64,000 nucleotides of DNA from Comamonadaceae bacterium (lineage in GTDB: Bacteria > Pseudomonadota > Gammaproteobacteria > Burkholderiales > Burkholderiaceae_C). This document shows positions 49,908 to 58,813 of the stretch, piece by piece; within the stretch, counting starts at the first letter, position 1, and every line of letters begins with the position of its first letter. Made by a program: the position numbers and the translations under genes. The stretch lies in NCBI GenBank assembly GCA_947450765.1, contig CANFXC010000007.1, forward strand, positions 1 to 64,000, given 5' to 3'. The notes under the pieces were generated by a model. That model was not told the DNA's origin, did no database searches, and saw only the letters and a program-made list of their open reading frames with translations.

Positions 49908-50825
49908 TCAGAAACCGCGATTGACCAGCATGTCGGCCAGTGCCTGCAAGGCGGCCGTGTTGTTGAGCCCACCTGCCCGCAAGCTAGCCTGCGATTGCGA
50001 GAGCAGCTCTTGCGCGTAATTTTGGGAGGCGCGCAAGCCCATCAAAGAGACAAAAGTGGGTTTGTCCTGCGCGGCGTCTTTGCCGGCGGTCTTGCCCAAG
50101 GTGCCCGAGTCGGCAGTGACATCCAGCACATCATCAACCACCTGAAAAGCCAGGCCAATGGCCGCGCCGTAGTCGCTCAAGGCTAATTGCGCTGCAGCGC
50201 TAGGACGACCGCAAGCAGCACCCATCAAGACGCTGATTTGCAGCAAGGCACCGGTTTTAAGGCGGTGCATCTCGTGCAGTTGGGCCGATGAAATGGGTTG
50301 GCCGACACTCGCTAGATCGATCGCCTGACCACCGGCCATACCGCGAGAACCTGCAGCTTGCGCCAACATGCGGCACAACACGGCTTGCGTGGCAGCACTG
50401 ATGGATGAATCATCTGGCGTCAGCAATTCAAAGGCCAGCGCTTGCAGCGCATCGCCGGCCAGCAGTGCCTGCGCTTCGCCAAACTGAACGTGCACGGTCG
50501 GCTTGCCGCGGCGTAAAACATCGTTGTCCATGCAGGGCATGTCGTCATGCACCAGCGAATAAGCGTGGATCAATTCCACCGCACAGGCCGCACGCAAGGC
50601 CGCCTCAGGATGGCCGCCAACGGCTTCACAAGCCGCCAATACCAGCAGCGGGCGCAGGCGCTTACCGCCGTCGAGCACAGCGTAGCGCATGGCCTCACCC
50701 AGCCCCGCAGGCGCAGGGCGGGTCTCAGGACAAGCGACCCAGCGGTTCAACGCGGCCTCGACCGAATGGAGTTGTTGCGCGGACCAGGCGGACAGGTCGA
50801 AAGAAGGCGGGTTCGATGGATTCAA
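49908..50825 (-). CDS. ispA: Farnesyl/geranyl diphosphate synthase IspA
   Basis: A 305-residue trans-prenyltransferase. The first aspartate-rich motif is [13 protein letters not shown] (DDx4D, typical of bacterial FPP synthase), the second [13 protein letters not shown] (DDxxD). [15 protein letters not shown] and the Lys/Arg contacts to isopentenyl diphosphate are present. It condenses IPP and DMAPP to FPP for quinone, undecaprenyl and hopanoid synthesis in the cytoplasm. It sits six bases after xseB and upstream of dxs. Confidence 0.95.
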   Translation of the reverse strand: MNPSNPPSFDLSAWSAQQLHSVEAALNRWVACPETRPAPAGLGEAMRYAVLDGGKRLRPLLVLAACEAVGGHPEAALRAACAVELIHAYSLVHDDMPCMDNDVLRRGKPTVHVQFGEAQALLAGDALQALAFELLTPDDSSISAATQAVLCRMLAQAAGSRGMAGGQAIDLASVGQPISSAQLHEMHRLKTGALLQISVLMGAACGRPSAAAQLALSDYGAAIGLAFQVVDDVLDVTADSGTLGKTAGKDAAQDKPTFVSLMGLRASQNYAQELLSQSQASLRAGGLNNTAALQALADMLVNRGF

Positions 50826-50831
50826 GGGGAG

Positions 50832-51098
50832 TTACTCCTGCGCCCAAGGCTTGAGTTCAGTGCCTTCCAGAACCTTGATTTGGTTTTCGACCGCTTCGAG
50901 CTTGTCGCGGCAGAATTTGAGCAACTGAGCGCCACGCTGGTAACCCGTCAGCAGCTGGTCCAAAGGCATTTGACCGCCTTCGAGTTGCAGCACCAGCTTT
51001 TCAAGTTCTGCCAGTGCAGACTCGTAATTCACGGGTGCCGCAGCAAGCGGCTCAAGGCTGGTGTCAGGGGTCACAGGGGAGGCAGTCGTTTTTCGCAT
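50832..51098 (-). CDS. xseB: Exodeoxyribonuclease VII small subunit
   Basis: An 88-residue protein started at the ATG at 51096-51098; the open frame continues 40 codons upstream through non-family sequence. The core [19 protein letters not shown], then [28 protein letters not shown], is the XseB helical-pair signature. The subunit assembles with XseA (not in the window) in an enzyme degrading single-stranded DNA. It leads the xseB-ispA-dxs-folE2 operon, a widespread proteobacterial arrangement. Confidence 0.94.
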   Translation of the reverse strand: MRKTTASPVTPDTSLEPLAAAPVNYESALAELEKLVLQLEGGQMPLDQLLTGYQRGAQLLKFCRDKLEAVENQIKVLEGTELKPWAQE

Positions 51099-51266
51099 GA
51101 GATCAGAATTCTGTTTGGAGTCTGATTTTAGGCGTTTGCCACCCGTTCGGACGCAGCCCACGCGGGCTATCGGGCGACGCAGGGTGAAACGCCTTGGCGG
51201 AAGGTGCGGTGGGTACAATGAAAAGCGCTTTTCGCCGCACCTTTCGCTTCCCTAACTCCCCCGCCC

Positions 51267-52400
51267 ATGCTCCCCTCGCGCACGCCTGATCTAAGCCTTC
51301 GTCTGCTCCAGGCTACCAGCCAGCTGCCCATCTCGAGCTATTTTGACCCGGGACTCTATGCGCGAGAGCAGCAAAAGCTGTTTGCCAAAGGGCCCCGCTA
51401 TCTGGGTCATGAACTGGCCGTTCCCAACTTGGGGGACTACTACACACTGCCCCACGAAGGCGAAGGCCGGGCGCTGGTACGCAACGCGTCAGGGATTGAG
51501 TTGATCTCCAACGTCTGCCGGCACCGCCAAGCCACCATGTTGCAAGGCCGTGGCAACACGGGCAGCAACATCGTCTGTCCGCTGCACCGCTGGACCTACA
51601 ACATCGCTGGCGAGTTGATTGGCGCACCGCATTTTGAAATTGACCCCTGCCTGAACTTGAACCGCTACAAAACCACCACCTGGAACGGTCTGGTTTTTGA
51701 AGACAACGGCCGCGACATCGCCGCTGAAATGGCCGGCCTGAGCTCGATGGCCGACCTTGACTTCTCCGGCTACCAGTTGGACAAAGTGCATCTGCACGTG
51801 TGCGACTACAACTGGAAAACCTTCATCGAGGTCTACCTTGAGGACTACCACGTCGGCCCCTTTCACCCCGGTCTGGGCGGTTTTGTCACCACCGATGACT
51901 TGCGCTGGGAGCTGGCTAACAATTACTCGGTGCAAACGGTAGGCGTGTCCGACAAACTCGGCAAGCCCGGCACGGACGTCTACAAAAAATGGCACGACGT
52001 GGTACTGCAATACCGCGGCGGCGCAGCCCCCAAGTACGGCGCGATTTGGCTGACTTGTTATCCACACGTGATGGTGGAGTGGTACCCGCACGCGCTGGTG
52101 GTCAGCACGCTGCACCCGCAAGGGCCAGGCAAGACGCTGAACGTGGTCGAGTTTTTTTACCCCGAAGAAATCTGTGCTTTTGAGCGTGAGTTCATTGAAG
52201 CGCAGCAAGCCGCTTATATGGAAACCTGCGTTGAAGACGACGAAATTGCGCTGCGCATGGACGCCGGCCGGCTGGCCCTGATGCAGCGCGGCGACAACGA
52301 GTTTGGTCCCTACCAAAGCCCGATGGAAGACGGCATGCAGCATTTTCACGAGTGGTACCGCCGCGAAATGGGTGCTAGTAAAACGACACAAATGATCTGA
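51267..52400 (+). CDS. Rieske-type aromatic ring-hydroxylating oxygenase alpha subunit
   Basis: A 377-residue oxygenase subunit. The Rieske [2Fe-2S] ligands are NVCRHRQA and, 17 residues on, CPLHRWTY. The mononuclear iron site is EVYLEDYHVGPFHPGL (two His), with an Asp in the later CVEDDEIAL segment as the third ligand. This class adds one or two oxygen atoms to aromatic or other rings using electrons from a separate reductase, absent here. In related Comamonadaceae a gene of this type lies divergent from xseB as here, but its substrate is not known. A TACAAT at 51214-51219 is a possible -10, without a good -35. Confidence 0.85.
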   Translation: MLPSRTPDLSLRLLQATSQLPISSYFDPGLYAREQQKLFAKGPRYLGHELAVPNLGDYYTLPHEGEGRALVRNASGIELISNVCRHRQATMLQGRGNTGSNIVCPLHRWTYNIAGELIGAPHFEIDPCLNLNRYKTTTWNGLVFEDNGRDIAAEMAGLSSMADLDFSGYQLDKVHLHVCDYNWKTFIEVYLEDYHVGPFHPGLGGFVTTDDLRWELANNYSVQTVGVSDKLGKPGTDVYKKWHDVVLQYRGGAAPKYGAIWLTCYPHVMVEWYPHALVVSTLHPQGPGKTLNVVEFFYPEEICAFEREFIEAQQAAYMETCVEDDEIALRMDAGRLALMQRGDNEFGPYQSPMEDGMQHFHEWYRREMGASKTTQMI

Positions 52401-52420
52401 CCGCGACGAAAGGAATGGCC

Positions 52421-53317
52421 ATGTACACCACCCTGATCTCAGTGACCGATTTACAAACCCTGCTGAAGCGTCAGCAGCGCTGCATGATTTTTGACTGCAG
52501 CTATGACCTGACCCAGCCTACTGCCGGCGCACAGCAATACGCCGCAGCCCATATTCCCGGCGCGGTTTATGCGCACCTGGACAGCGCGTTGAGTGCCAAG
52601 CACGGCGTGCCGGGACCGCACGGCGTGGTGACAGCCCACGGGCCTGATGAACCCGCCTCAGGCGGGCGCCATCCGCTGCCGAATCGGGAGCGCTTTGCAA
52701 CGTGGCTGTCGAGCATCGGTTTTGCCAACGACATGCAAGCGGTGGTCTATGACCGCAACGGCGCGAACTACTGCGGCCGCTTGTGGTGGATGCTGAAATG
52801 GGCCGGACACGACGCCGCGGCCGTGCTCGACGGTGGTCTGCAAGCGTGGCAGGCCGCAGGCGGCCCCGTCGCATCTGGGGACGAGCCGGCGCACTTTCAG
52901 TCGATTTTTTTGCTGAGCGAAGCCAAGGCGCAGCTGGTCGACACGGCTGCGGTCGTACAGCGGCTCGGCCGGCCCGAACAAACGCTGATTGACGCACGGG
53001 CCACGCCGCGTTTCAAGGGCGAAGTCGAGCCGCTCGACCCAGTGGCTGGACACATTCCGGGCGCGCTGAACCGCCCATTCGCCATGAACCTCGGGCCCGA
53101 TGGCAAGTTCAAACCAGCAGAACAATTACGAGCCGAATTTTCCGCCCTGCTCGGTCAGCGTGACCCGGCCACGGTGGTGCACCATTGCGGCAGCGGCGTC
53201 AGTGCCCTGCCGAACCTGCTGGCCATGGAGATCGCCGGGCTAGTCGGCAGCGCCCTGTACGCCGGCAGCTGGAGCGAGTGGTGCAGTGACCCGGCGCGGC
53301 CTGTCGCGCAAGGCTGA
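52421..53317 (+). CDS. sseA: 3-mercaptopyruvate/thiosulfate sulfurtransferase
   Basis: A 298-residue tandem rhodanese protein. The ATG at 52421 has AAGGA at proper spacing; the in-frame ATG two codons upstream sits on the ribosome site. The N-terminal inactive rhodanese domain (MIFDCSYDL, HIPGAVYAHLDSALS) is followed by the catalytic one with IDARATPRFKGEVEP, GHIPGALNRPF and the active-site loop HHCGSGVSALPN. CGSGV is typical of 3-mercaptopyruvate sulfurtransferase, whereas thiosulfate enzymes have CRKGV. It begins about 20 bases after the Rieske gene and may share its transcript. Confidence 0.9.
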   Translation: MYTTLISVTDLQTLLKRQQRCMIFDCSYDLTQPTAGAQQYAAAHIPGAVYAHLDSALSAKHGVPGPHGVVTAHGPDEPASGGRHPLPNRERFATWLSSIGFANDMQAVVYDRNGANYCGRLWWMLKWAGHDAAAVLDGGLQAWQAAGGPVASGDEPAHFQSIFLLSEAKAQLVDTAAVVQRLGRPEQTLIDARATPRFKGEVEPLDPVAGHIPGALNRPFAMNLGPDGKFKPAEQLRAEFSALLGQRDPATVVHHCGSGVSALPNLLAMEIAGLVGSALYAGSWSEWCSDPARPVAQG

Positions 53318-53627
53318 GCAGGTGCCGGCCCAGCAGCCTTACCAGTTGTATTTGCTCGAATGCGCCGACGGTACGCTCTACACCGGCGTGGCGCTCGACG
53401 TGGTGGAGCGCTTCATCAAACATCTGCTCGGTTTGGGGGCGGCCTACACCCGTTCGCATCCGCCGCTGCGGGTACTGGCCTGCCGTTGTTACCCAAGCAA
53501 GGGCGATGCGCTACGCGCCGAATACGCGCTCAAACAACGACCACGACACCTTAAGCTCGAATTTTTCAATGAGCATGAGCGCTTGGCAGATGCCGCTCTG
53601 CCCGACATGAAGGGCGCCCGGCGTTAA
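53286..53627 (+). CDS. GIY-YIG domain protein (YhbQ/UPF0213-like)
   Basis: A 113-residue protein with the single-domain GIY-YIG nuclease fold: YQLYLLECADGTLYTGVA carries the paired YLL/YTG strand motif, VVERFIKH the conserved Arg region, and SKGDALRAEYALKQ the catalytic Glu. Function of these stand-alone proteins is largely unknown; some act on DNA. The start used is GTG at 53286, inside the end of sseA; an alternative GTG at 53322, just after sseA and with AAGG upstream, would give 101 residues. The 3' end overlaps the convergent ZIP transporter gene by four bases. Confidence 0.85.
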   Translation: MTRRGLSRKAEQVPAQQPYQLYLLECADGTLYTGVALDVVERFIKHLLGLGAAYTRSHPPLRVLACRCYPSKGDALRAEYALKQRPRHLKLEFFNEHERLADAALPDMKGARR

Positions 53628-54415
53628 TGGCTGCTGTGCGTCAGATGACTGGCCAGCGTCACCATGCCCATGCCGACCACCAGCCAAATAATTTGTGCAG
53701 CGGTCTCACGGGCTGACAGCTTTTTTTGCAGTTGTGGGATCAAGTCCGCCAGTGCCACATACAAAAAACTGCTAGAGGCGATGGCCAGAAAATAAGGCAA
53801 ATAAGCCTTCAGTTCTGCCACCAAAAAGTAACCGACCAAACCGCCCATGGCCGTCAGCGCACCGGCCAGCGAGACTTTCACAAAAGCCATCCGCCGGTTG
53901 TCGCTGGCCTGCCGGAGCACGGCCAAGTCGCCCATGTGGTGCGGCACTTCATGCATCAACACCGCCAACGCCGCCACCACGCCGAGCCGCATGTCGGCCA
54001 CAAAAGCCGAAGCGATCAAGACACCGTCGCCAAAGCAATGCACGGAGTCGCCGGTCAGGATGGCCCAGCTACCGCCACTGGGGTGCTTGTGGCCCGCATG
54101 ATCAGAGCGGCTGCCATGGTCGTGATGATGGGCATGGTGATGCTCGTGGCCGTGGTGCCAGAGCTCGGCCTTGTCGAGCAAAAAGAAAAAGATCAGGCCG
54201 GCCAGCAGCGTCGGGAACAGATGGTCAGCGCTGACTTGGCTTTCGAACGCTTCCGGCAGCAAGTGCATGAAAGCGGTGGCCAGCAGCGCGCCAGCGGCCA
54301 AGCTGAGCATGTGTTCGGTGTAGCGCGCCAAAATGCCGAAACCCAGCAAAGCGGCCAGCCAGACGCTGCCCACACCCGCCATCAGCGTTGCCGCGAGAAT
54401 TGCCAACAAAGTCAT
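53624..54415 (-). CDS. ZIP family metal transporter
   Basis: A 263-residue membrane protein from the ATG at 54413-54415; a TTG nine codons upstream is less likely. About eight transmembrane segments are visible. Metal-path motifs are GALLATAFMHLLPEAF, GDSVHCFGDGVLIASAF in helix 4 and MHEVPHHMGDLAVL in helix 5, where the second acidic ligand of the usual HExPHE is replaced by His. The loop between helices 3 and 4 is very His-rich (HHGHEHHHAHHHDHG), typical of zinc or iron import. No metal-responsive operator was recognised upstream. Confidence 0.9.
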   Translation of the reverse strand: MTLLAILAATLMAGVGSVWLAALLGFGILARYTEHMLSLAAGALLATAFMHLLPEAFESQVSADHLFPTLLAGLIFFFLLDKAELWHHGHEHHHAHHHDHGSRSDHAGHKHPSGGSWAILTGDSVHCFGDGVLIASAFVADMRLGVVAALAVLMHEVPHHMGDLAVLRQASDNRRMAFVKVSLAGALTAMGGLVGYFLVAELKAYLPYFLAIASSSFLYVALADLIPQLQKKLSARETAAQIIWLVVGMGMVTLASHLTHSSH

Positions 54416-54510
54416 AAAACGCCAGTCCCCAAGTGCCCACAAACAAGCCCGGCAACCAAGAGTGGTCAGCCGGGCGGTGGGTATCTATTATCCAGCGTCT
54501 GCAGCACCCT

Positions 54511-55422
54511 TCAGGCGATACCTTGCGACTTGAACCAAGCAAGTGTGCGTTTGAAACCGTCTTGCGCAGCCTCGGCCCGGTAGCTCGGGCGGTAGTCGGC
54601 ATGAAAAGCGTGGCCGACATCGGGGTAGACCACGAACTCGCTACCCTTGGCGTTAGCGTTGCCAGCACGGCCTGCAGCGGCCAGTGCGGCCTTCATCTGA
54701 TTGACGGTTTCGAGTGGAATGCCGCTGTCTTGCCCGCCATACAAACCGAGCACCGGCGCCTTTTGCAGGGCGGCCAAATCCAGCGGGTGCTTGGGCGTGA
54801 GCGCTGAGGATTCACCCACCAAGCGTCCATACCAAGCCACGCCGGCCTTGACCTTGGTGCTTTGCTGCGCGTACAGCCAAGTGATACGACCGCCCCAGCA
54901 AAAACCAGTGATGGCCACTTTGTCGGTGTTGCCACCATGCTGGGCCGCCCAGTTCACCGCGCCATCCAGGTCTGCCATCACTTGTGCGTCCGGTGTTTTG
55001 GAGACCACCTCGGCCTGCAGTTTGGCTATCTCGCTGTAAGCGCCCGGGTCGCCCTGACGCGCAAACAATTCGGGGGCTATCGCCAGATAGCCGGCACGGG
55101 CAAAGCGGCGGGCGGTGTCGGCGATGTATTCATGCACGCCAAAAATCTCGTGAATCACCAGCACCACCGGCAGATTGGTTTTGCCGGCAGGCGCTGCAAA
55201 GAAAGCCGGCACCTTGAAGCCGTTGACTTCGTACATGATCTCACCCGTGGTCAAACCTTCGGAGGAGGTTTTAATCGCCGTTTGCGCCATCAGCGGCATC
55301 GCGGCGGCGGCATAGCCCACGCCCAAGGCGGCTTTGAGCGCAGTGCGGCGACTGGCACCGGCTTCGGTCGACTGCCCGGGCAACAGCGCATCAAAATCTT
55401 TTGTCTGGTCTGGGTTCAGCAT
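54511..55422 (-). CDS. Exported dienelactone-hydrolase family protein
   Basis: A 303-residue alpha/beta hydrolase. The catalytic triad is Cys in GFCWGGRITW, Asp in YGGQDSGIP and His in GHAFHADYRP, as in dienelactone hydrolase. The N-terminus has a twin-arginine-like signal after a 25-residue lead (ASRRTALKAALGVGYAAAAMPLM), so the enzyme is probably exported, unlike the classical cytoplasmic enzyme of chlorocatechol degradation. No catabolic genes surround it, so the substrate is unknown; ester or lactone hydrolysis in the periplasm is the simplest reading. Confidence 0.85.
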   Translation of the reverse strand: MLNPDQTKDFDALLPGQSTEAGASRRTALKAALGVGYAAAAMPLMAQTAIKTSSEGLTTGEIMYEVNGFKVPAFFAAPAGKTNLPVVLVIHEIFGVHEYIADTARRFARAGYLAIAPELFARQGDPGAYSEIAKLQAEVVSKTPDAQVMADLDGAVNWAAQHGGNTDKVAITGFCWGGRITWLYAQQSTKVKAGVAWYGRLVGESSALTPKHPLDLAALQKAPVLGLYGGQDSGIPLETVNQMKAALAAAGRAGNANAKGSEFVVYPDVGHAFHADYRPSYRAEAAQDGFKRTLAWFKSQGIA

Positions 55423-55550
55423 GGGAAAGTCCTTGAAGTCACGAAAAGGAAAAGGGATGGCGGAACGGCCACGCCAGCTTGGCAGTCTAGCCAGTCAAGC
55501 CGATCCTGACCAGTCACAAAAAGTTACAGCCGAGTCTTCCAAGCGCCAAC

Positions 55551-58388
55551 TCAATGCGCCTGCTCCCAGTTCGGCCCAAAACCGATCTCCGCCAGCAGCG
55601 GCGCTTTGAGTTGCGCCACACCAGCCATCAGCCTCGGCACCTCGGTGCGCACCCACTCTTGCTCGGCCAGCGGCACTTCAAACACCAGTTCGTCATGCAC
55701 CTGCATGATCATCTTGGTGCCGCGGTCTTCAGCGTCCAGCACCTGCTGCACCTTGACCATGCTGAGTTTGATGAGGTCGGCCGCCGTGCCCTGCATGGGC
55801 GCATTGATGGCGGCACGCTCGGCACCGCTGCGGCGCGGTCCGTTGGGTGAGTTGATCTCCGGCAAATACAGCCGCCGGCCAAACACGGTCTCGACATAGC
55901 CCTTGCTTTTGGCCGAGAGTTTGGTTTCGTCCATATAGGTTTTGACACCCGGGTAACGCTGAAAATACTTGTCGATGTAGGCGGCAGCCGCCTTGGTTTC
56001 AATGCCCAGATTGCGTGCCAAGCCATAGCTGCTCATGCCGTAAATCAGGCCGAAATTAATCACCTTGGCATAGCGCCGCTGCTCGCTACTGACCTGCTCC
56101 AGCGCCACGCCAAAAACTTCAGCGGCGGTGGCACGGTGCACGTCTAGGCCGTCATTGAAGGCGCGCAACAAGGCCTCGTCTTCGCTGATATGCGCCATGA
56201 TGCGCAGCTCAATTTGCGAGTAATCGGCGCTGGCGATCACACAGCCGGGCGCAGCCACAAAGGCTTCGCGCACGCGCCGACCTTCTGCGGTTTTGACCGG
56301 GATGTTTTGCAAGTTGGGGTCGGTGCTCGACAAACGGCCGGTGACCGCCACGGCCTGCGCGTAATGCGTGTGCACGCGGCCCGTGCGCGGATGCGCCAAC
56401 TGCGCCAGCTTGTCGGTGTACGTGCCCTTGAGTTTGGACAGGCCGCGGTGCTCCAGAATCTTCGCCGGCAACGGGTAGTCTTCAGCGAGTTTTTCCAGCA
56501 CTTCTTCGTCGGTGCTAGGGGCGCCGGTGGCGGTTTTTTTGACCACGGGAAGCCCCAGCTTGGTGAAGAAAATCTCGCCAATTTGTTTCGGTGAACTGAG
56601 GTTGAAAGGCTGGCCGGCGAGCGCATGCGCTTCAGTTTCAAGCTGCACAATACGCGCACCCAATTCGGCGCTTTGCTTGGCCAGCATCGGACCGTCGATC
56701 AACACACCGTTGCGCTCAATGCGGTACAGGCCTTCGCTACTCTGGATTTCCAACTCATAGATAAACCGCAGTTTGTCGTTGGCCTCTAATTGCGGCCAGA
56801 GCACACGGTGCACGTCCATGGTTTGATCCGAATCTTCGCAAGAGTACTCAGACGCCTTGGTGATCTCGACCTGGTTGAACTTGATCTGGCTGGCACCTTT
56901 GCCGCAGAGGTCTTCGTAGTTGATGCCGCTGCGCCCCACATGGCGCTCAGCCAAACTGGCCAGACCGTGCGGCTTGTGAACTTCCAGCACATAGCTTTGC
57001 AGCATGGTGTCGTGCCGGTAACCCTGCACTTCAATGTCGTGGTTGGCGAACACATGGCGGTCGTATTTGATGTTCTGGCCCAGCTTCGCATGGGCTGGAT
57101 TTTCAAGCCAAGGCTTCAGCCGCGCCAGCACCTCGCCCATCGGCAGTTGTTCAGGCACGCTCGGGTCGCCAGCGTAGTCGTGTGCCAACGGAATGTAGGC
57201 GGCTGAGCCGGGTGCGACGCTGAAACTCAGGCCGACAATTTGTGCCCGCATCTCGTCGAGCGAATTGGTTTCGGTGTCCACCGCCACCAGCTCGGCACTG
57301 TCAAGCGTCGCCAACAAAGCGTCAAACGCTGGCCAACTCAAGATCGTGTCGTAGTGCAGATTCGTCGCCCGTTCAGCCAGTGGCTTGTCCAAAAATGCCG
57401 GCTCGTCAAACAGGCTTGGCCCGCCACTCGGTGGCTTGGCTTTGGCCTTGGCAGCCATGTGCCGGCCTTCGGGCCCACCGACCATTTCTGGCGGCGTGTT
57501 CTGGATGTCAATGCTTTTGACCAAGCCCTTGAAGCCAAAACGCTTGTAAAAATCTTGCAATAGCTCCGTTTGTTGAGCGCCCATGGGAATGGCGTCCAGG
57601 GCCGGCAAGCCGTCGATGTACGCGGCCAAGTCGCAATCGGTTTTGATGGTCAGCAGCTCGCGACCACGCGGCAGCCAGTCCAGCGATTGGCGCAGGTTCT
57701 CGCCAACCACGCCTTTGATGTCAGCTGCGTGCGCCACCAGCGCATCGAGTGAGCCGTATTCGAGCAGCCACTTGACGGCTGTTTTAGGACCGACCTTGGG
57801 AACACCCGGTACATTGTCGACGGTGTCGCCGACCAAGGTCTGGTAGTCGATCATGAGCCGCGGCGGCACACCGAACTCAGACTCGACACCTGCCAAGTCG
57901 CGGCGCCTGTCGTTCATGGTGTCGATCACCGTCACGTGTTCGTCGACCAGCTGGCTCAGGTCTTTGTCGCCGCTGGAGATGATGACCTCAATGCCCTGCT
58001 TCGAGGCCATGCAGGACAGCGTGCCGATCACGTCGTCGGCCTCAACACCCGGCACATTCAGCACCTTCCAGCCCATCAACGCGACCAGTTCGTGAATTGC
58101 CTCAACCTGACTGCGCAGGTCATCGGGCATGGGCGAACGTTGGGCTTTGTACTCGGGGTACAGCGCATCGCGAAAAGTCGGACCCTTGGCGTCGAAAACG
58201 CAAGCAGCGTAATCGGCCCGCACATCTTTGCGCAACTTTTGCATCATGTTGATCATGCCGCGAATAGCACCCGTTGCCGGGCTGGTCGGGTCGCCGGCCA
58301 CCACGCGCAAATCAGGCATGGCGTGAAAGGCGCGGTACAGGTAGCTGGAGCCATCGACCAGCAGCAAGGTTTTTTTATCAGTACTCAT
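55551..58388 (-). CDS. polA: DNA polymerase I
   Basis: A 945-residue full-length Pol I. The N-terminal 5'-3' exonuclease domain shows LLVDGSSYLYRAFHA, GVEADDVIGTL and SSGDKDLSQLV. The 3'-5' proofreading domain keeps its catalytic acids: VDTETNS, NIKYDRH and CEDSDQT. Polymerase motifs are A SADYSQIELRIMAH, B KVINFGLIYGMSS and C IMQVHDELVFEV. All three activities should therefore be intact. It acts in Okazaki fragment maturation and repair. The gene is alone on the minus strand, divergent from a small exported protein gene. Confidence 0.97.
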   Translation of the reverse strand: MSTDKKTLLLVDGSSYLYRAFHAMPDLRVVAGDPTSPATGAIRGMINMMQKLRKDVRADYAACVFDAKGPTFRDALYPEYKAQRSPMPDDLRSQVEAIHELVALMGWKVLNVPGVEADDVIGTLSCMASKQGIEVIISSGDKDLSQLVDEHVTVIDTMNDRRRDLAGVESEFGVPPRLMIDYQTLVGDTVDNVPGVPKVGPKTAVKWLLEYGSLDALVAHAADIKGVVGENLRQSLDWLPRGRELLTIKTDCDLAAYIDGLPALDAIPMGAQQTELLQDFYKRFGFKGLVKSIDIQNTPPEMVGGPEGRHMAAKAKAKPPSGGPSLFDEPAFLDKPLAERATNLHYDTILSWPAFDALLATLDSAELVAVDTETNSLDEMRAQIVGLSFSVAPGSAAYIPLAHDYAGDPSVPEQLPMGEVLARLKPWLENPAHAKLGQNIKYDRHVFANHDIEVQGYRHDTMLQSYVLEVHKPHGLASLAERHVGRSGINYEDLCGKGASQIKFNQVEITKASEYSCEDSDQTMDVHRVLWPQLEANDKLRFIYELEIQSSEGLYRIERNGVLIDGPMLAKQSAELGARIVQLETEAHALAGQPFNLSSPKQIGEIFFTKLGLPVVKKTATGAPSTDEEVLEKLAEDYPLPAKILEHRGLSKLKGTYTDKLAQLAHPRTGRVHTHYAQAVAVTGRLSSTDPNLQNIPVKTAEGRRVREAFVAAPGCVIASADYSQIELRIMAHISEDEALLRAFNDGLDVHRATAAEVFGVALEQVSSEQRRYAKVINFGLIYGMSSYGLARNLGIETKAAAAYIDKYFQRYPGVKTYMDETKLSAKSKGYVETVFGRRLYLPEINSPNGPRRSGAERAAINAPMQGTAADLIKLSMVKVQQVLDAEDRGTKMIMQVHDELVFEVPLAEQEWVRTEVPRLMAGVAQLKAPLLAEIGFGPNWEQAH

Positions 58389-58439
58389 GCGGGCTAATTG
58401 TCCAGTAAATTCAAAGGGCCCTGCCGCCTACAATGAGAT

Positions 58440-58742
58440 ATGCAACACCTCCCTCGACCCTTCCTGCTGGCCGCCTTGGTGGTTTTTTGCGCGGCACAAG
58501 CCAAAGCCGAGTCGGCCAAGCCGATCAGCCGGCCAGACCGACAAATCGAGCGCATCCGGACCCAAGACGCTGGTTCCCGCATTGACGAGTTGCGCGTCGG
58601 CGGCGAAACCCAAAGTATCTCGGTGCAGCCCGCCGCCAATGTGCCCGCCTATGAAGTCAAACCCACAGACACCTCGCGGGCCGGCAGCGCCGCCGACACC
58701 GGCAGCACCGGCTCACGTTTCTGGAATGTCTTTAAGTTTTAA
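58440..58742 (+). CDS. Small exported protein, conserved position next to polA
   Basis: A 100-residue protein with a signal peptide (RPFLLAALVVFCAAQAKA), then a hydrophilic, mostly disordered sequence (RPDRQIERIRTQDAGSRIDE, LRVGGETQSISVQP) with a Gly/Ser/Thr-rich stretch and an aromatic end FWNVFKF. No family is recognised; similar short proteins occur beside polA/thrB in related genera (from memory). TACAAT just five bases before the start could be a -10 of a nearly leaderless transcript, but no -35 was found. Function unknown. Confidence 0.7.
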   Translation: MQHLPRPFLLAALVVFCAAQAKAESAKPISRPDRQIERIRTQDAGSRIDELRVGGETQSISVQPAANVPAYEVKPTDTSRAGSAADTGSTGSRFWNVFKF

Positions 58743-58813
58743 ACGCCTGCGCTGACTCTGCCTCAGATTTTCGTTTTTTCATTTTTCAATACCCCCGATT
58801 TTCAGGCTCCAGC

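Noticed and set aside
58429-58434. TACAAT as a -10 of a leaderless transcript for the small exported protein
   Set aside because: No -35 hexamer at acceptable distance; kept only as a remark.
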